64,000 nt of DNA from NCBI RefSeq assembly GCF_034190915.1, contig NW_026947636.1:124001-188000 (forward strand), in the 5' to 3' direction. The number at the start of each line of letters is the position of its first letter. Position 1 is the first letter of the stretch. This DNA comes from Cavia porcellus. Taxonomy: Eukaryota > Chordata > Mammalia > Rodentia > Caviidae. Positions 1 through 13,320 of the stretch are shown here, in pieces. The notes under the pieces are model-generated. The model did not search any database and was not told where the DNA came from. It saw only the letters and a program-made list of their open reading frames with translations. Position numbers and translations under genes: made by a program.

Positions 1-2396
1 ACCCATACAAGGCGCATCACCACACGATGTTTTTCAGAAACCTATCCTACATGGCTTCTGCATGTTCCCTGACCTCCCCATGCTGACCACCCGGCGGTGT
101 TTTACTCCATCCTACATTGCCACTCACTGCCTATCCTAATTCAGACGCTCCGATTCACACCACCCCGTGATGTTTTTCTCACTCCTACTAGTGAATGTAA
201 CGTAACACACACCCATACAATGCGCACCACCCCGTGATGTGTTTCTCACTCCTACTAGTGAACGTAATGTAACACACACCTATACAATGCGCACCACCCT
301 GCGATGTTTTTCAGAAACCTATCCTACATTGCCAATGCATGTTCCCTGACCTCCCCATGCTGACCACACCGTGGTGCTTTTCTCCATCCTACATTGCCAC
401 TCACTGCCTATCCTAATTCAGACCCTCCGATTCACACCACCCCGTGATGTTTTTCTCACTCCTACTAGTCAATGTAATGTAACACACACCCATAAAATGC
501 GCACCACCCCGCGATGTTTTTCAGAAACCTATCCTACATTGCCACTGCATGTTCCCTGACATCCCCATGCTGACGACCCCGCGGTGCTTTTCTCCATCCT
601 ACATTGCCACTCACTGCCTATCCTAATTCAGACCCTCCGATTCACACCACCCCGTGATGTTTTTCTCACTCCTGCTAGTGAATGTAATGTAACACACACC
701 CATACAATGCGCACCACCCCGTGATGTTTTTCTCACTCCTACTAGTGAATGTAATGTAACACACACCCATACAATGCGCACCACCCCGTGATGTTTTTCT
801 CACTCCTACTTGTGAATGTAATGTAACACACACCCATACAATGCGCACCACCCCGTGATGTTTTTCTCACTCCTACTAGTGAATGTAATGTAACACACAC
901 CCATACAATGCGCACCACCCCTTGATGTTTTTCAGAAACCTATCCTACATTGCCACTGCATGTTCCCTGACCTCCCCATGCTGACCACCCCGCGGTGCTT
1001 TTCTCCATCCTACATTGCCACTCACTTCCTACCCTAATTCTGACCCTCCGATTCACACCACCCCGTGATGTTTTTCTCACTCCTACTAGTGAATGTAATG
1101 TAAAACACACCCATACAATGCGCACCACCCCGTGATGTTTTTCTCACTCCTACTAGTGAATGTAATGTAACACACACCCATACAATGCGCACCACCCCGC
1201 GATGTTTTTCAGAAAGCTATCCTACATTGCCACTGCATGTTCCCTGACCTCCCCATGCTGACCACCCCGCGGTGCTTTTCTCCATCCTACATTGCCACTC
1301 ACTGCCTATCCTAATTCAGACCCTCCGATTCACACCACCACGTGATGTTTTTCTCACTCCTACTAGTGAATGTAATGTAACACACACCCATACAATGCGC
1401 ACCACCACGTGATGTTTTTCTCACTCCTACTAGTGAACGTAATGTAACACACACCCATACAATGCGCATCACCCCACGATGTTTTTCAGAAACTTATCCT
1501 ACATGGCTTCTGCATGTTCCCTGACCTCCCCATGCTGACCACCCCGCGGTGTTTTACTCCATCCTACATTGCCACTCACTGCCTATCCTAATTCAGACGC
1601 TCCGATTCACACCACCCCGTGATGTTTTTCTCACTCCTACTAGTGAATGTAATGTAACACACACCCATACAATGCGCACCACCCCGCTATGTTTTTCAGA
1701 AACCTATCCTACTTTGCCACTGCATGTTCCCTGACCTCCCCATGCTGACCACCTCGCCTTGCTTTTCTCCATCCTACATTGCCACTCACTGCCTATCCTA
1801 ATTCATACCCTCCGATTCACACCACCCCGTGATGTTTTTCTCACTCCTATTTGTGAATGTAATGTAACACACACACATACAATGCGCAACACCCCGCGGT
1901 GTTTTACAGAAACCTATCCTACATTGCCACTGCATGTTCCCTCACCTCCCCATGCTGACCACCCCGCGGTGCTTTTCTCCATCCTACATTGCCACTCACT
2001 GCCTATCCTAATTCAGACCATCTGATTCACACCACCCCGTGATGTTTTTCTCACTCCTACTAGTGAATGTAATGTAACACACACCCATACAATGCGCACC
2101 CCCCCGTGATGTTTTTCTCACTCCCTCCACTTAATGTAATGTAACACACACCTATACAATGCGCACCACCCCGTGATGTCTTTCTCACTCCTACTAGTGA
2201 ATGTAATGTAACACACACCCATACAATGCGCACCACCCCGCGATGTTTTTCAGAAACCTATCCTACATTGCCACTGCATGTTCCCTAACCTCCCAATGCT
2301 GACCACCCCGCGGTACTTTTCTCCATCCTACATTGCCACTCACTGCCTATCCTAATTCAGACCCTCCGATTCACACCACCCCGTGATGTTTTTCTC
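1..2396 (+). repeat. Diverged partial relative of the 4564-bp higher-order repeat
   Basis: B2 segments near 374, 584, 995, 1272, 1549, 1759, 1969 and 2313 correspond in subtype and order to those near 4796, 5006, 5350, 5627, 5837, 6047, 6532 and 6876 of the next block. Spacing differs by whole units. The interval 584-995 has four A instead of three, 1272-1549 has two instead of one, and the B near 6324 with two A units (277 bp) is missing between 1759 and 1969. Single-base differences are more frequent than between the two full copies, so this looks like an older copy. Its left end lies outside the window. Confidence 0.75.
712..778 (+). repeat. Unit A, canonical 67-bp monomer (example copy)
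   Basis: This copy matches the commonest form of the A unit. It begins CACCACCCCGTGATGTTTTT, continues through TCACTCCTACTAGTGAATG and TAATGTAACACACACCC, and ends ATACAATGCG. It holds one ACTAGT palindrome, one short CA run and two CpGs (in CCGTG and GCGC, the latter shared with the next unit). GC content is about 45 percent, with 21 C against 9 G. Recognisable subtypes differ at fixed places: CTACTTGTG for CTACTAGTG, CCCTCAACTG or CCCTCCACTT in the middle, and GATGTCTTT, GATGTTTTATT or GATGTGTTT near the start. I know no named satellite family with this sequence. Confidence 0.95.
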
Positions 2397-2707
2397 ACTC
2401 CTACTTGTGAATGTAATGTAACACACACCCATACAATGCGCACCACCCGTGATGTTTTTCTCACTCATTCAACTGAATATAATGTAACACACACCTATAC
2501 AATGCGCACCACCCCGTGATGTCTTTCTCACTCCTACTAGTGAATGTAATGTAACACACACCCATACAATGCGCACCACCCCGTGATGTTTTATTCACTC
2601 CTACTAGTGAATGTAATGTAACACACACCCATACAATGCGCACCACAACGTGATGTGTTTCTCACTCCTACTAGTGAATGTAATGTAACACACACCTATA
2701 CAATGCG
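2374..2707 (+). repeat. Ordered cassette of five A subtypes
   Basis: Five consecutive A units lie between two B units: 2374-2440 (CTACTTGTG type), 2441-2506 (CATTCAACTG type, 66 bp after loss of one C), 2507-2573 (GATGTCTTT type), 2574-2640 (GATGTTTTATT type) and 2641-2707 (GATGTGTTT type). The same subtypes in the same order recur at the 477-479 bp B-to-B intervals, for example before 4796, 7354, 9360, 11919, 13714, 21516, 23446, 26416 and 28346. This is the longest A run in the window and marks a fixed part of the 4564-bp and 4900-bp higher-order repeats. Confidence 0.88.
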
Positions 2708-5700
2708 CACCACACCGCGATGTTTTTCAGAAACCTATCCTACATTGCCACTGCATGTTCCCTGACCTCCCCATGCTGACCAACCCACGGTGCTTTTCTC
2801 CATCCTACATTGCCACTCACTGCCTATCCTAATTCAGACCCTCCGATTCACACCACCCCGTGATGTTTTTCTCACTCCTACTAGTCAATGTAATGTAACA
2901 CACACCCATACAATGCGCACCACCCCGCGATGTTTTTCAGAAACCTATCCTACATTGCCACTGCATGTTCCCTGACCTCCACATGCTGACCACCCCGCGG
3001 TGCTTTTCTCCATCCTACATTGCCACTCACTGCCTATCCTAATTCAGACCCTCCGATTCACACCACCCTGTGATGTTTTTCTCACTCCTACTAGTGAATG
3101 TAATGTAACACACACCCATACAATGCGCACAACCCCGTGATGTTTTTCTCACTCCTACTAGTGAATGTAATGTAACACACACCCATACAATGCGCACCAG
3201 CCTGCTATGTTTTTCAGAAACCTATCATACTTTGCCACTGCATGTTCCCTGACCTCCCCATGCTGACCACCCCGCGGTGCTTTACTCCATCCTACATTGC
3301 CACTCACTCCCTATCCTAATTCAGACACTCCGATTCACACCACCCCGTGATGTTTTTCTCACTCCTACTAGTGAATGTAATGTAACACACACCCATACAA
3401 TGCGCACGACCCCGCTATGTTTTTCAGAGACCTATCCTACTTTGCCACTGCACGTTCCCTGACCTCCCCATGCTGACCACCTCGCCTTGCTTTTCTCCAT
3501 CCTACATTGCCACTCACTGCCTATCCTAATTCATACCCTCCGATTCACAACACCCCGTGATGTTTTTCTCACTCCTACTACTGAATGTAATGTAACACAC
3601 ACCTATACAATTCGCACAACCCCGTGATGTCTTTCTCACTCCTACTAGTGAATGTAATGTAACACACACCCATACAATGCGCACCACCCCGCGATGTTTT
3701 TCAGAAACCTACCCTACATTGCCACTACATGTTCCCTGACCTCCCCATGCTGACCACCCCGCGGTGCTTTTCTCCATCCTACATTGCCACTCACTGCCTA
3801 TCCTAATTCAGACCCTCCGATTCACACCACCCCGTGATGTTTTTCTCACTCCTACTTGTGAATGTAATGTAACACACACACATACAATGCGCAACACCCC
3901 ACGGTGTTTTACAGAAACCTATCCTACATTGCCACTGCATGTTCCCTCACCTCCCCATGCTGACCACCCCGCGGTGCTTTTCTCCATCCTACATTGCCAC
4001 TCACTGCCTATCCTAATTCAGACCCTCCGATTCACACCACCCCGTGATGTTTTTCTCACTCCTACTAGTGAATGTAATGTAACACACACCCATACAATGC
4101 GCACAACCCCGTGATGTTTTTCTAACTCCCTCAACTGAATGTAATGTAACAAACACCTATACAATGCGCACCACCCCGTTATGTCTTTCTCACTCTTACT
4201 AGTGAATGTAATGTAACACACACCCATACAATGCGAACCACACCGCGATGTTTTTCAGAAACCTATCCTACATTGCCACTGCATGTTCCCTGACCTCCCC
4301 ATGCTGACCACCCCGCGGTGCTTTTCTCCATCCTACATTGCCACTCACTGCCTCTCCTAATTCAGACCCTCCGATTCACACCACCCCGTGATGTTTTTCT
4401 CACTCCTACTTGTGAATGTAATGTAACACACACCCATCCAATGCGCACCACCCCGTGATGTTTTTCTCACTCCCTCAACTGAATGTAATGTAACACACAC
4501 CTATACAATGCGCACCACCCCATGATGTCTTTCTCACTCCTACTAGTGAATGTAATATAACACACACCCATACAATGCGCACCACCCCGTGATGTTTTAT
4601 TCACTCCTACTAGTGAATGTAATGTAACACCCACCCATACAATGCGCACCACCCCGTGATGTGTTTCTCACTCCTACTAGTGAATGTAATGTAACACACA
4701 CCCATATAATGCGCACCACCCAGCGATGTTTTTCAGAAACCTATCCTACATTGCCACTGCATGTTCCCTGACCTCCCCATGCTGACCACCCCGCGGTGCT
4801 TTTCTCCATCCTACATTGCCACTCACTGCCTATCCTAATTCAGATCCTCCGATTCACACCACCCCGTGATGTTTTTCTCACTCCTACTAGTCAATGTAAT
4901 GTAACACACACCCATAAAATGCGCACCACCCCGCGATGTTTTTCAGAAACCTATCCTCCATTGCCACTGCATTTTCCCTGACCTCCCCATGCTGACGACC
5001 CCGCGGTGCTTTTCTCCATCCTACATTGCCACTCACTGCCTATCCTAATTCAGACCTTCCAATTCACACCACCCCGTGATGTTTTTCTCACTCCTACTAG
5101 TGAATGTAATGTAACACACACCCATGCAATGCGCACCACCCCGTGATGTTTTTCTCACTCCTACTTGTGAATGTAATGTAACACACACCAATACAATGCG
5201 CACCACCCCGTGATGTTTTTCTCACTCCTACTAGTGAATGTAATGTAACACACACCCATACAATGCGCACCACCCCTTGATGTTTTTCAGAAACCTATCC
5301 TACATTGCCACTGCATGTTCCCTGACCTCCCCATGCTGACCACCCCGCGGTGCTTTTCTCCATCCTACATTGCCACTCACTTCCTACCCTAATTCTGACC
5401 CTCCGATTCACACCACCCCGTGATGTTTTTCTCTCTCCTAATAGTGAATGTAATGTAACACACACCCATACAATGCGTACCACCCCGTGATGTTTTTCTC
5501 ACTCCTACTAGTGAATGTAATGTAACACACACCCATACAATGCGCACCACCCCGCGATGTTTTTCATAAACCTATCCTACATTGCCACTGCATGTTCCCT
5601 GACCTCCCCATGCTGACCACCCCGCGGTGCTTTTCTCCATCCTACATTGCCACTCAATGCCTATCCTAATTCAGACCCTCCGATTCACACCACCCCGTGA

Positions 5701-6960
5701 TGTTTTTCTCACTCCTACTAGTGAATGTTATGTAACACACACCCATACAATGCGCATCACCCCACGATGTTTTTCAGAAACCTATCCTACATGGCTTCTG
5801 CATGTTCCCTGACATCCCCATGCTGACCACCCCGCGGTGTTTTACTCCATCCTACATTGCCACTCACTGCCAATCCTAATTCAGACGCTCCGATTCACAC
5901 CACCCCGTGATGTTTTTCTCACTCCTACTAGTGAATGTAATGTAACACACACCCATACAATGCGCACCACCCCGCTATGTTTTTCAGAAACCTATCCTAC
6001 TTTGCAACTGCATGTTCCCTGACCTCCCCATGCTGACCACCTCGCCTTGCTTTTCTCCATCCTACATTGTCACTCACTGCCTATCCTAATTCATACCCTC
6101 CGATTCACAACACCCCGTGATGTTTTTCTCACTCCTACTACTGAATGTAATGTAACACACACCTATACAATGCGCACCACCCCGTGATGTCTTTCTCACT
6201 ACTACTAGTGAATGTAATGTAACACACACCCATACAATGCGCACCACCCCGCGATGTTTTTCAGAAACCTATCCTACATTGCCACTGCATGTTCCCGGAC
6301 CTCCCCATGCTGACCACCCCGCGGTGCTTTTCTCCATCCTACATTGCCACTCACTGCCTCTCCTAATTCAGACCCTCCGATTCACACCACCCCGTGATGT
6401 TTTTCTCACTCCTACTTGTGAATGTAATGTAACACACACATACAATGCGCAACACCCCGCGGTGTTTTACAGAAACCTATCCTACATTGCCACTGCATGT
6501 TCCCTCACCTCCCCATGCTGACCACCCCGCGGTGCTTTTCTCCATCCTACATTGCCACTCACTGCCTATCCTAATTCAGACCCTCCGATTAACACCACCC
6601 CGTGATGTTTTTCTCACTCCTACTAGTGAATGTAATGTAACACACACCCATACAATGCGCACCACCCCGTGATGTTTTTCTCACTCCCTCCACTTAATGT
6701 AATGTAACACACACCTATACAATGCGCACCACCCCGTGATGTCTTTCTCACTCCTACTAGTGAATGTAATGTAACACACACCCATACAATGCACACCACC
6801 CCGCGATATTTTTCAGAAACCTATCCTACATTGCCACTGCATGTTCCCTGACCTCCACATGCTGACCACCCCGCGGTGCTTTTCTCCATCCTACATTGCC
6901 ACTCACTGCCTATCCTCATTCAGACCCTCCGATTCACACCACTCCGTGATGTTTTTTCTC
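2397..6960 (+). repeat. 4564-bp higher-order repeat, copy 1
   Basis: Features in this block recur exactly 4564 bp downstream. B-to-B spacings from 2790 onward are 210, 277, 210, 277, 210, 344, 478, 210, 344, 277, 210, 210, 277, 208, 344 and 478 bp, that is 16 B and 34 A units with small indels. The 208-bp interval comes from loss of two bases in a CA run and is preserved in copy 2. I noticed only two substitutions against copy 2, near 3327 (A here, G there) and near 4222. The boundary is placed where close identity to the second copy begins and is uncertain by tens of bases. Confidence 0.92.
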
Positions 6961-9900
6961 ACTCCTACTTGTGAATGTAATGTAACACACACCCATACAA
7001 TGCGCACCACCCGTGATGTTTTTCTCACTCATTCAACTGAATATAATGTAACACACACCTATACAATGCGCACCACCCCGTGATGTCTTTCTCACTCCTA
7101 CTAGTGAATGTAATGTAACACACACCCATACAATGCGCACCACCCCGTGATGTTTTATTCACTCCTACTAGTGAATGTAATGTAACACACACCCATACAA
7201 TGCGCACCACAACGTGATGTGTTTCTCACTCCTACTAGTGAATGTAATGTAACACACACCTATACAATGCGCACCACACCGCGATGTTTTTCAGAAACCT
7301 ATCCTACATTGCCACTGCATGTTCCCTGACCTCCCCATGCTGACCAACCCACGGTGCTTTTCTCCATCCTACATTGCCACTCACTGCCTATCCTAATTCA
7401 GACCCTCCGATTCACACCACCCCGTGATGTTTTTCTCACTCCTACTAGTCAATGTAATGTAACACACACCCATACAATGCGCACCACCCCGCGATGTTTT
7501 TCAGAAACCTATCCTACATTGCCACTGCATGTTCCCTGACCTCCACATGCTGACCACCCCGCGGTGCTTTTCTCCATCCTACATTGCCACTCACTGCCTA
7601 TCCTAATTCAGACCCTCCGATTCACACCACCCTGTGATGTTTTTCTCACTCCTACTAGTGAATGTAATGTAACACACACCCATACAATGCGCACAACCCC
7701 GTGATGTTTTTCTCACTCCTACTAGTGAATGTAATGTAACACACACCCATACAATGCGCACCAGCCTGCTATGTTTTTCAGAAACCTATCATACTTTGCC
7801 ACTGCATGTTCCCTGACCTCCCCATGCTGACCACCCCGCGGTGCTTTACTCCATCCTACATTGCCACTCACTCCCTATCCTAATTCAGACGCTCCGATTC
7901 ACACCACCCCGTGATGTTTTTCTCACTCCTACTAGTGAATGTAATGTAACACACACCCATACAATGCGCACGACCCCGCTATGTTTTTCAGAGACCTATC
8001 CTACTTTGCCACTGCACGTTCCCTGACCTCCCCATGCTGACCACCTCGCCTTGCTTTTCTCCATCCTACATTGCCACTCACTGCCTATCCTAATTCATAC
8101 CCTCCGATTCACAACACCCCGTGATGTTTTTCTCACTCCTACTACTGAATGTAATGTAACACACACCTATACAATTCGCACAACCCCGTGATGTCTTTCT
8201 CACTCCTACTAGTGAATGTAATGTAACACACACCCATACAATGCGCACCACCCCGCGATGTTTTTCAGAAACCTACCCTACATTGCCACTACATGTTCCC
8301 TGACCTCCCCATGCTGACCACCCCGCGGTGCTTTTCTCCATCCTACATTGCCACTCACTGCCTATCCTAATTCAGACCCTCCGATTCACACCACCCCGTG
8401 ATGTTTTTCTCACTCCTACTTGTGAATGTAATGTAACACACACACATACAATGCGCAACACCCCACGGTGTTTTACAGAAACCTATCCTACATTGCCACT
8501 GCATGTTCCCTCACCTCCCCATGCTGACCACCCCGCGGTGCTTTTCTCCATCCTACATTGCCACTCACTGCCTATCCTAATTCAGACCCTCCGATTCACA
8601 CCACCCCGTGATGTTTTTCTCACTCCTACTAGTGAATGTAATGTAACACACACCCATACAATGCGCACAACCCCGTGATGTTTTTCTAACTCCCTCAACT
8701 GAATGTAATGTAACAAACACCTATACAATGCGCACCACCCCGTTATGTCTTTCTCACTCTTACTAGTGAATGTAATGTAACACACACACATACAATGCGA
8801 ACCACACCGCGATGTTTTTCAGAAACCTATCCTACATTGCCACTGCATGTTCCCTGACCTCCCCATGCTGACCACCCCGCGGTGCTTTTCTCCATCCTAC
8901 ATTGCCACTCACTGCCTCTCCTAATTCAGACCCTCCGATTCACACCACCCCGTGATGTTTTTCTCACTCCTACTTGTGAATGTAATGTAACACACACCCA
9001 TCCAATGCGCACCACCCCGTGATGTTTTTCTCACTCCCTCAACTGAATGTAATGTAACACACACCTATACAATGCGCACCACCCCATGATGTCTTTCTCA
9101 CTCCTACTAGTGAATGTAATATAACACACACCCATACAATGCGCACCACCCCGTGATGTTTTATTCACTCCTACTAGTGAATGTAATGTAACACCCACCC
9201 ATACAATGCGCACCACCCCGTGATGTGTTTCTCACTCCTACTAGTGAATGTAATGTAACACACACCCATATAATGCGCACCACCCAGCGATGTTTTTCAG
9301 AAACCTATCCTACATTGCCACTGCATGTTCCCTGACCTCCCCATGCTGACCACCCCGCGGTGCTTTTCTCCATCCTACATTGCCACTCACTGCCTATCCT
9401 AATTCAGATCCTCCGATTCACACCACCCCGTGATGTTTTTCTCACTCCTACTAGTCAATGTAATGTAACACACACCCATAAAATGCGCACCACCCCGCGA
9501 TGTTTTTCAGAAACCTATCCTCCATTGCCACTGCATTTTCCCTGACCTCCCCATGCTGACGACCCCGCGGTGCTTTTCTCCATCCTACATTGCCACTCAC
9601 TGCCTATCCTAATTCAGACCTTCCAATTCACACCACCCCGTGATGTTTTTCTCACTCCTACTAGTGAATGTAATGTAACACACACCCATGCAATGCGCAC
9701 CACCCCGTGATGTTTTTCTCACTCCTACTTGTGAATGTAATGTAACACACACCAATACAATGCGCACCACCCCGTGATGTTTTTCTCACTCCTACTAGTG
9801 AATGTAATGTAACACACACCCATACAATGCGCACCACCCCTTGATGTTTTTCAGAAACCTATCCTACATTGCCACTGCATGTTCCCTGACCTCCCCATGC

Positions 9901-11524
9901 TGACCACCCCGCGGTGCTTTTCTCCATCCTACATTGCCACTCACTTCCTACCCTAATTCTGACCCTCCGATTCACACCACCCCGTGATGTTTTTCTCTCT
10001 CCTAATAGTGAATGTAATGTAACACACACCCATACAATGCGTACCACCCCGTGATGTTTTTCTCACTCCTACTAGTGAATGTAATGTAACACACACCCAT
10101 ACAATGCGCACCACCCCGCGATGTTTTTCATAAACCTATCCTACATTGCCACTGCATGTTCCCTGACCTCCCCATGCTGACCACCCCGCGGTGCTTTTCT
10201 CCATCCTACATTGCCACTCAATGCCTATCCTAATTCAGACCCTCCGATTCACACCACCCCGTGATGTTTTTCTCACTCCTACTAGTGAATGTTATGTAAC
10301 ACACACCCATACAATGCGCATCACCCCACGATGTTTTTCAGAAACCTATCCTACATGGCTTCTGCATGTTCCCTGACATCCCCATGCTGACCACCCCGCG
10401 GTGTTTTACTCCATCCTACATTGCCACTCACTGCCAATCCTAATTCAGACGCTCCGATTCACACCACCCCGTGATGTTTTTCTCACTCCTACTAGTGAAT
10501 GTAATGTAACACACACCCATACAATGCGCACCACCCCGCTATGTTTTTCAGAAACCTATCCTACTTTGCAACTGCATGTTCCCTGACCTCCCCATGCTGA
10601 CCACCTCGCCTTGCTTTTCTCCATCCTACATTGTCACTCACTGCCTATCCTAATTCATACCCTCCGATTCACAACACCCCGTGATGTTTTTCTCACTCCT
10701 ACTACTGAATGTAATGTAACACACACCTATACAATGCGCACCACCCCGTGATGTCTTTCTCACTACTACTAGTGAATGTAATGTAACACACACCCATACA
10801 ATGCGCACCACCCCGCGATGTTTTTCAGAAACCTATCCTACATTGCCACTGCATGTTCCCGGACCTCCCCATGCTGACCACCCCGCGGTGCTTTTCTCCA
10901 TCCTACATTGCCACTCACTGCCTCTCCTAATTCAGACCCTCCGATTCACACCACCCCGTGATGTTTTTCTCACTCCTACTTGTGAATGTAATGTAACACA
11001 CACATACAATGCGCAACACCCCGCGGTGTTTTACAGAAACCTATCCTACATTGCCACTGCATGTTCCCTCACCTCCCCATGCTGACCACCCCGCGGTGCT
11101 TTTCTCCATCCTACATTGCCACTCACTGCCTATCCTAATTCAGACCCTCCGATTAACACCACCCCGTGATGTTTTTCTCACTCCTACTAGTGAATGTAAT
11201 GTAACACACACCCATACAATGCGCACCACCCCGTGATGTTTTTCTCACTCCCTCCACTTAATGTAATGTAACACACACCTATACAATGCGCACCACCCCG
11301 TGATGTCTTTCTCACTCCTACTAGTGAATGTAATGTAACACACACCCATACAATGCACACCACCCCGCGATATTTTTCAGAAACCTATCCTACATTGCCA
11401 CTGCATGTTCCCTGACCTCCACATGCTGACCACCCCGCGGTGCTTTTCTCCATCCTACATTGCCACTCACTGCCTATCCTCATTCAGACCCTCCGATTCA
11501 CACCACTCCGTGATGTTTTTTCTC
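6961..11524 (+). repeat. 4564-bp higher-order repeat, copy 2
   Basis: This is a direct tandem copy of 2397-6960 with the same 16-B, 34-A composition and the same private variants, including CATTCAACTG, the two-base CA-run loss and the six-T run near 6950 and 11515. Identity persists to about 11537 and then breaks: the following unit reads CACCACCCCG where copy 2 opens with CACCACCCG, and CCCTCAACTG where it has CATTCAACTG. The near absence of differences implies a very recent duplication. An assembly duplication cannot be excluded from sequence alone. Confidence 0.92.
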
Positions 11525-13320
11525 ACTCCTACTTGTGATTGTAATGTAACACACACCCATACAATGCGCACCACCCCGTGATGTTTTTCTCACTCCCTCA
11601 ACTGAATGTAATGTAACACACACCTATACAATGCGCACCACCCCGTGATGTCTTTCTCACTCCTACTAGTGAATGTAATGTAACACACACCCATACAATG
11701 CGCACCACCCCGTGATGTTTTATTCACTCCTACTAGTGAATGTAATGTAACACACACCCATACAATGCGCACCACGCCGTGATGTGTTTCTCACTCCTAC
11801 TAGTGAATGTAATGTAACACACACCTATACAATGCGCACCACCCCGCGATGTTTTTCAGAAACCTATCCTACATTGCCACTGCATGTTCCTTGACCTCCC
11901 CATGCTGACCACCCCGCGGGGCTTTTCTCCATCCTACATTGCCACTCACTGCCTATCCTAATTCAGACCCTCCGATTCACACCACCCCGTGATGTTTTTC
12001 TCACTCCTACTATTCAATGTAATGTAACACACACCATAAAATGCGCACCACCCCGCGATGTTTTTCAGAAACCTATCCTACATTGCCACTGCATGTTCCC
12101 TGACCTCACCATGCTGACGACCCCGCGGTGCTTTTCTCCATCCTACATTGCCTCTCACTGCCTATCCTAATTCAGACCCTCCGATTCACACCACCCCGTG
12201 ATGTTTTTCTCACTCCTACTAGTGAATGTAATGTAACACACACCCATACAATGCGCACCACCCCGTGATGTTTTTCTCACTCCTACTTGTGAATGTAATG
12301 TAACACACACCCATACAATGCGCACCACCCCGTGATGTTTTTGTCACTCCTACTTGTGAATGTAATGTAACACACACCCATACAATGCGCACCACCCCGC
12401 GATGTTTTTCAGAAACCTATCCTACATTGCCACTGCATGTTCCCTGACCTCCCCATGCTGACCACCCCGCGGTGCTTTTCTCCATCCTACATTGCCACTC
12501 ACTTCCTACCCTAATTCTGACCCTCCGATTCACACCACCCCGTGATGTTTTTCTCACTCCTACTAGTGAATGTAATGTAACACACACCCATACAATGCGC
12601 ACCACCCCGTGATGTTTTTCTCACTCCTACTAGTGAATGTAATGTAACCCACACCCATACAATGCGCACCACCCCGCGATGTTTTTCATAAACCTATCCT
12701 ACATTGCCACTGCATGTTCCCTGACCTCCCCATGCTGACCACCCCGCGGTGCTTTTCTCCATCCTACATTGCCACTCACTGCCTATCCTAATTCAGACCC
12801 TCCTATTCCCAACACCCCGTGATGTTTTTCTCACTCCTACTAGTGAATGTAATGTAACACACACCCATACAATGCGCACCACCACGTGATGTTTTTCTCA
12901 CTCCTACTAGTGAATGTAATGTAACACACACCCATACAATGCGCAAAACCCCGCGATGTTTTTCATAAACCTATCCTACATGGCTTCTGCATGTTCCCTG
13001 ACCTCCCCATGCTGACCACCCCGCGGTGTTTTACTCCATCCTACATTGCCACTCACTGCCTCTCCTAATTCAGACCCTCCGATTCACACCACCCCGTGAT
13101 GTTTTTCTCACTCCTACTTGTGAATGTAATGTAACACACACACATACAATGCGCAACACCCCGCGGTGTTTTACAGAAACCTATCCTACATTGCCACTGC
13201 ATGTTCCCTCACCTCCCCATGCTGACCACCCCGCGGTGCTTTTCTCCATTCTACATTGCCACTCACTGCCTATCCTAATTCAGACCCTCCGATTCACACC
13301 ACCCCGTGATGTTTTTCTCA
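11525..13320 (+). repeat. Diverged 1.8-kb higher-order repeat, copy 1
   Basis: B2 segments at 11919, 12128, 12472, 12749 and 13026 line up at an offset of 1795-1796 bp with those at 13714, 13924, 14268, 14545 and 14822. The block begins with the five-A cassette. Scattered substitutions and one-base indels separate it from the next copy (for example CACCATAAA at about 12032 against CACCCATAAA), so it is older than the 4564-bp pair. Its subtype order resembles a shortened 4564-bp repeat. Boundaries are approximate. Confidence 0.7.

Noticed and set aside
2180..2210. ACTAGT and CCGCGG palindromes as functional sites
   Set aside because: They are fixed parts of the A and B2 consensus and so appear hundreds of times. 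Useful as restriction landmarks, but there is no evidence of function.
4910..4925. TATA-like CCCATAAAATGCGC in some A units
   Set aside because: It is a single-base variant of CCCATACAATGCG inherited by copies in several blocks. There is no transcription start or gene context.
6961..11524. Treating the near-perfect second copies as certain assembly errors
   Set aside because: The junctions are unit-phased and some carry private variants (18438-18447, 24343-24365), as real exchange would leave. An artefact remains possible, but cannot be asserted without read data.
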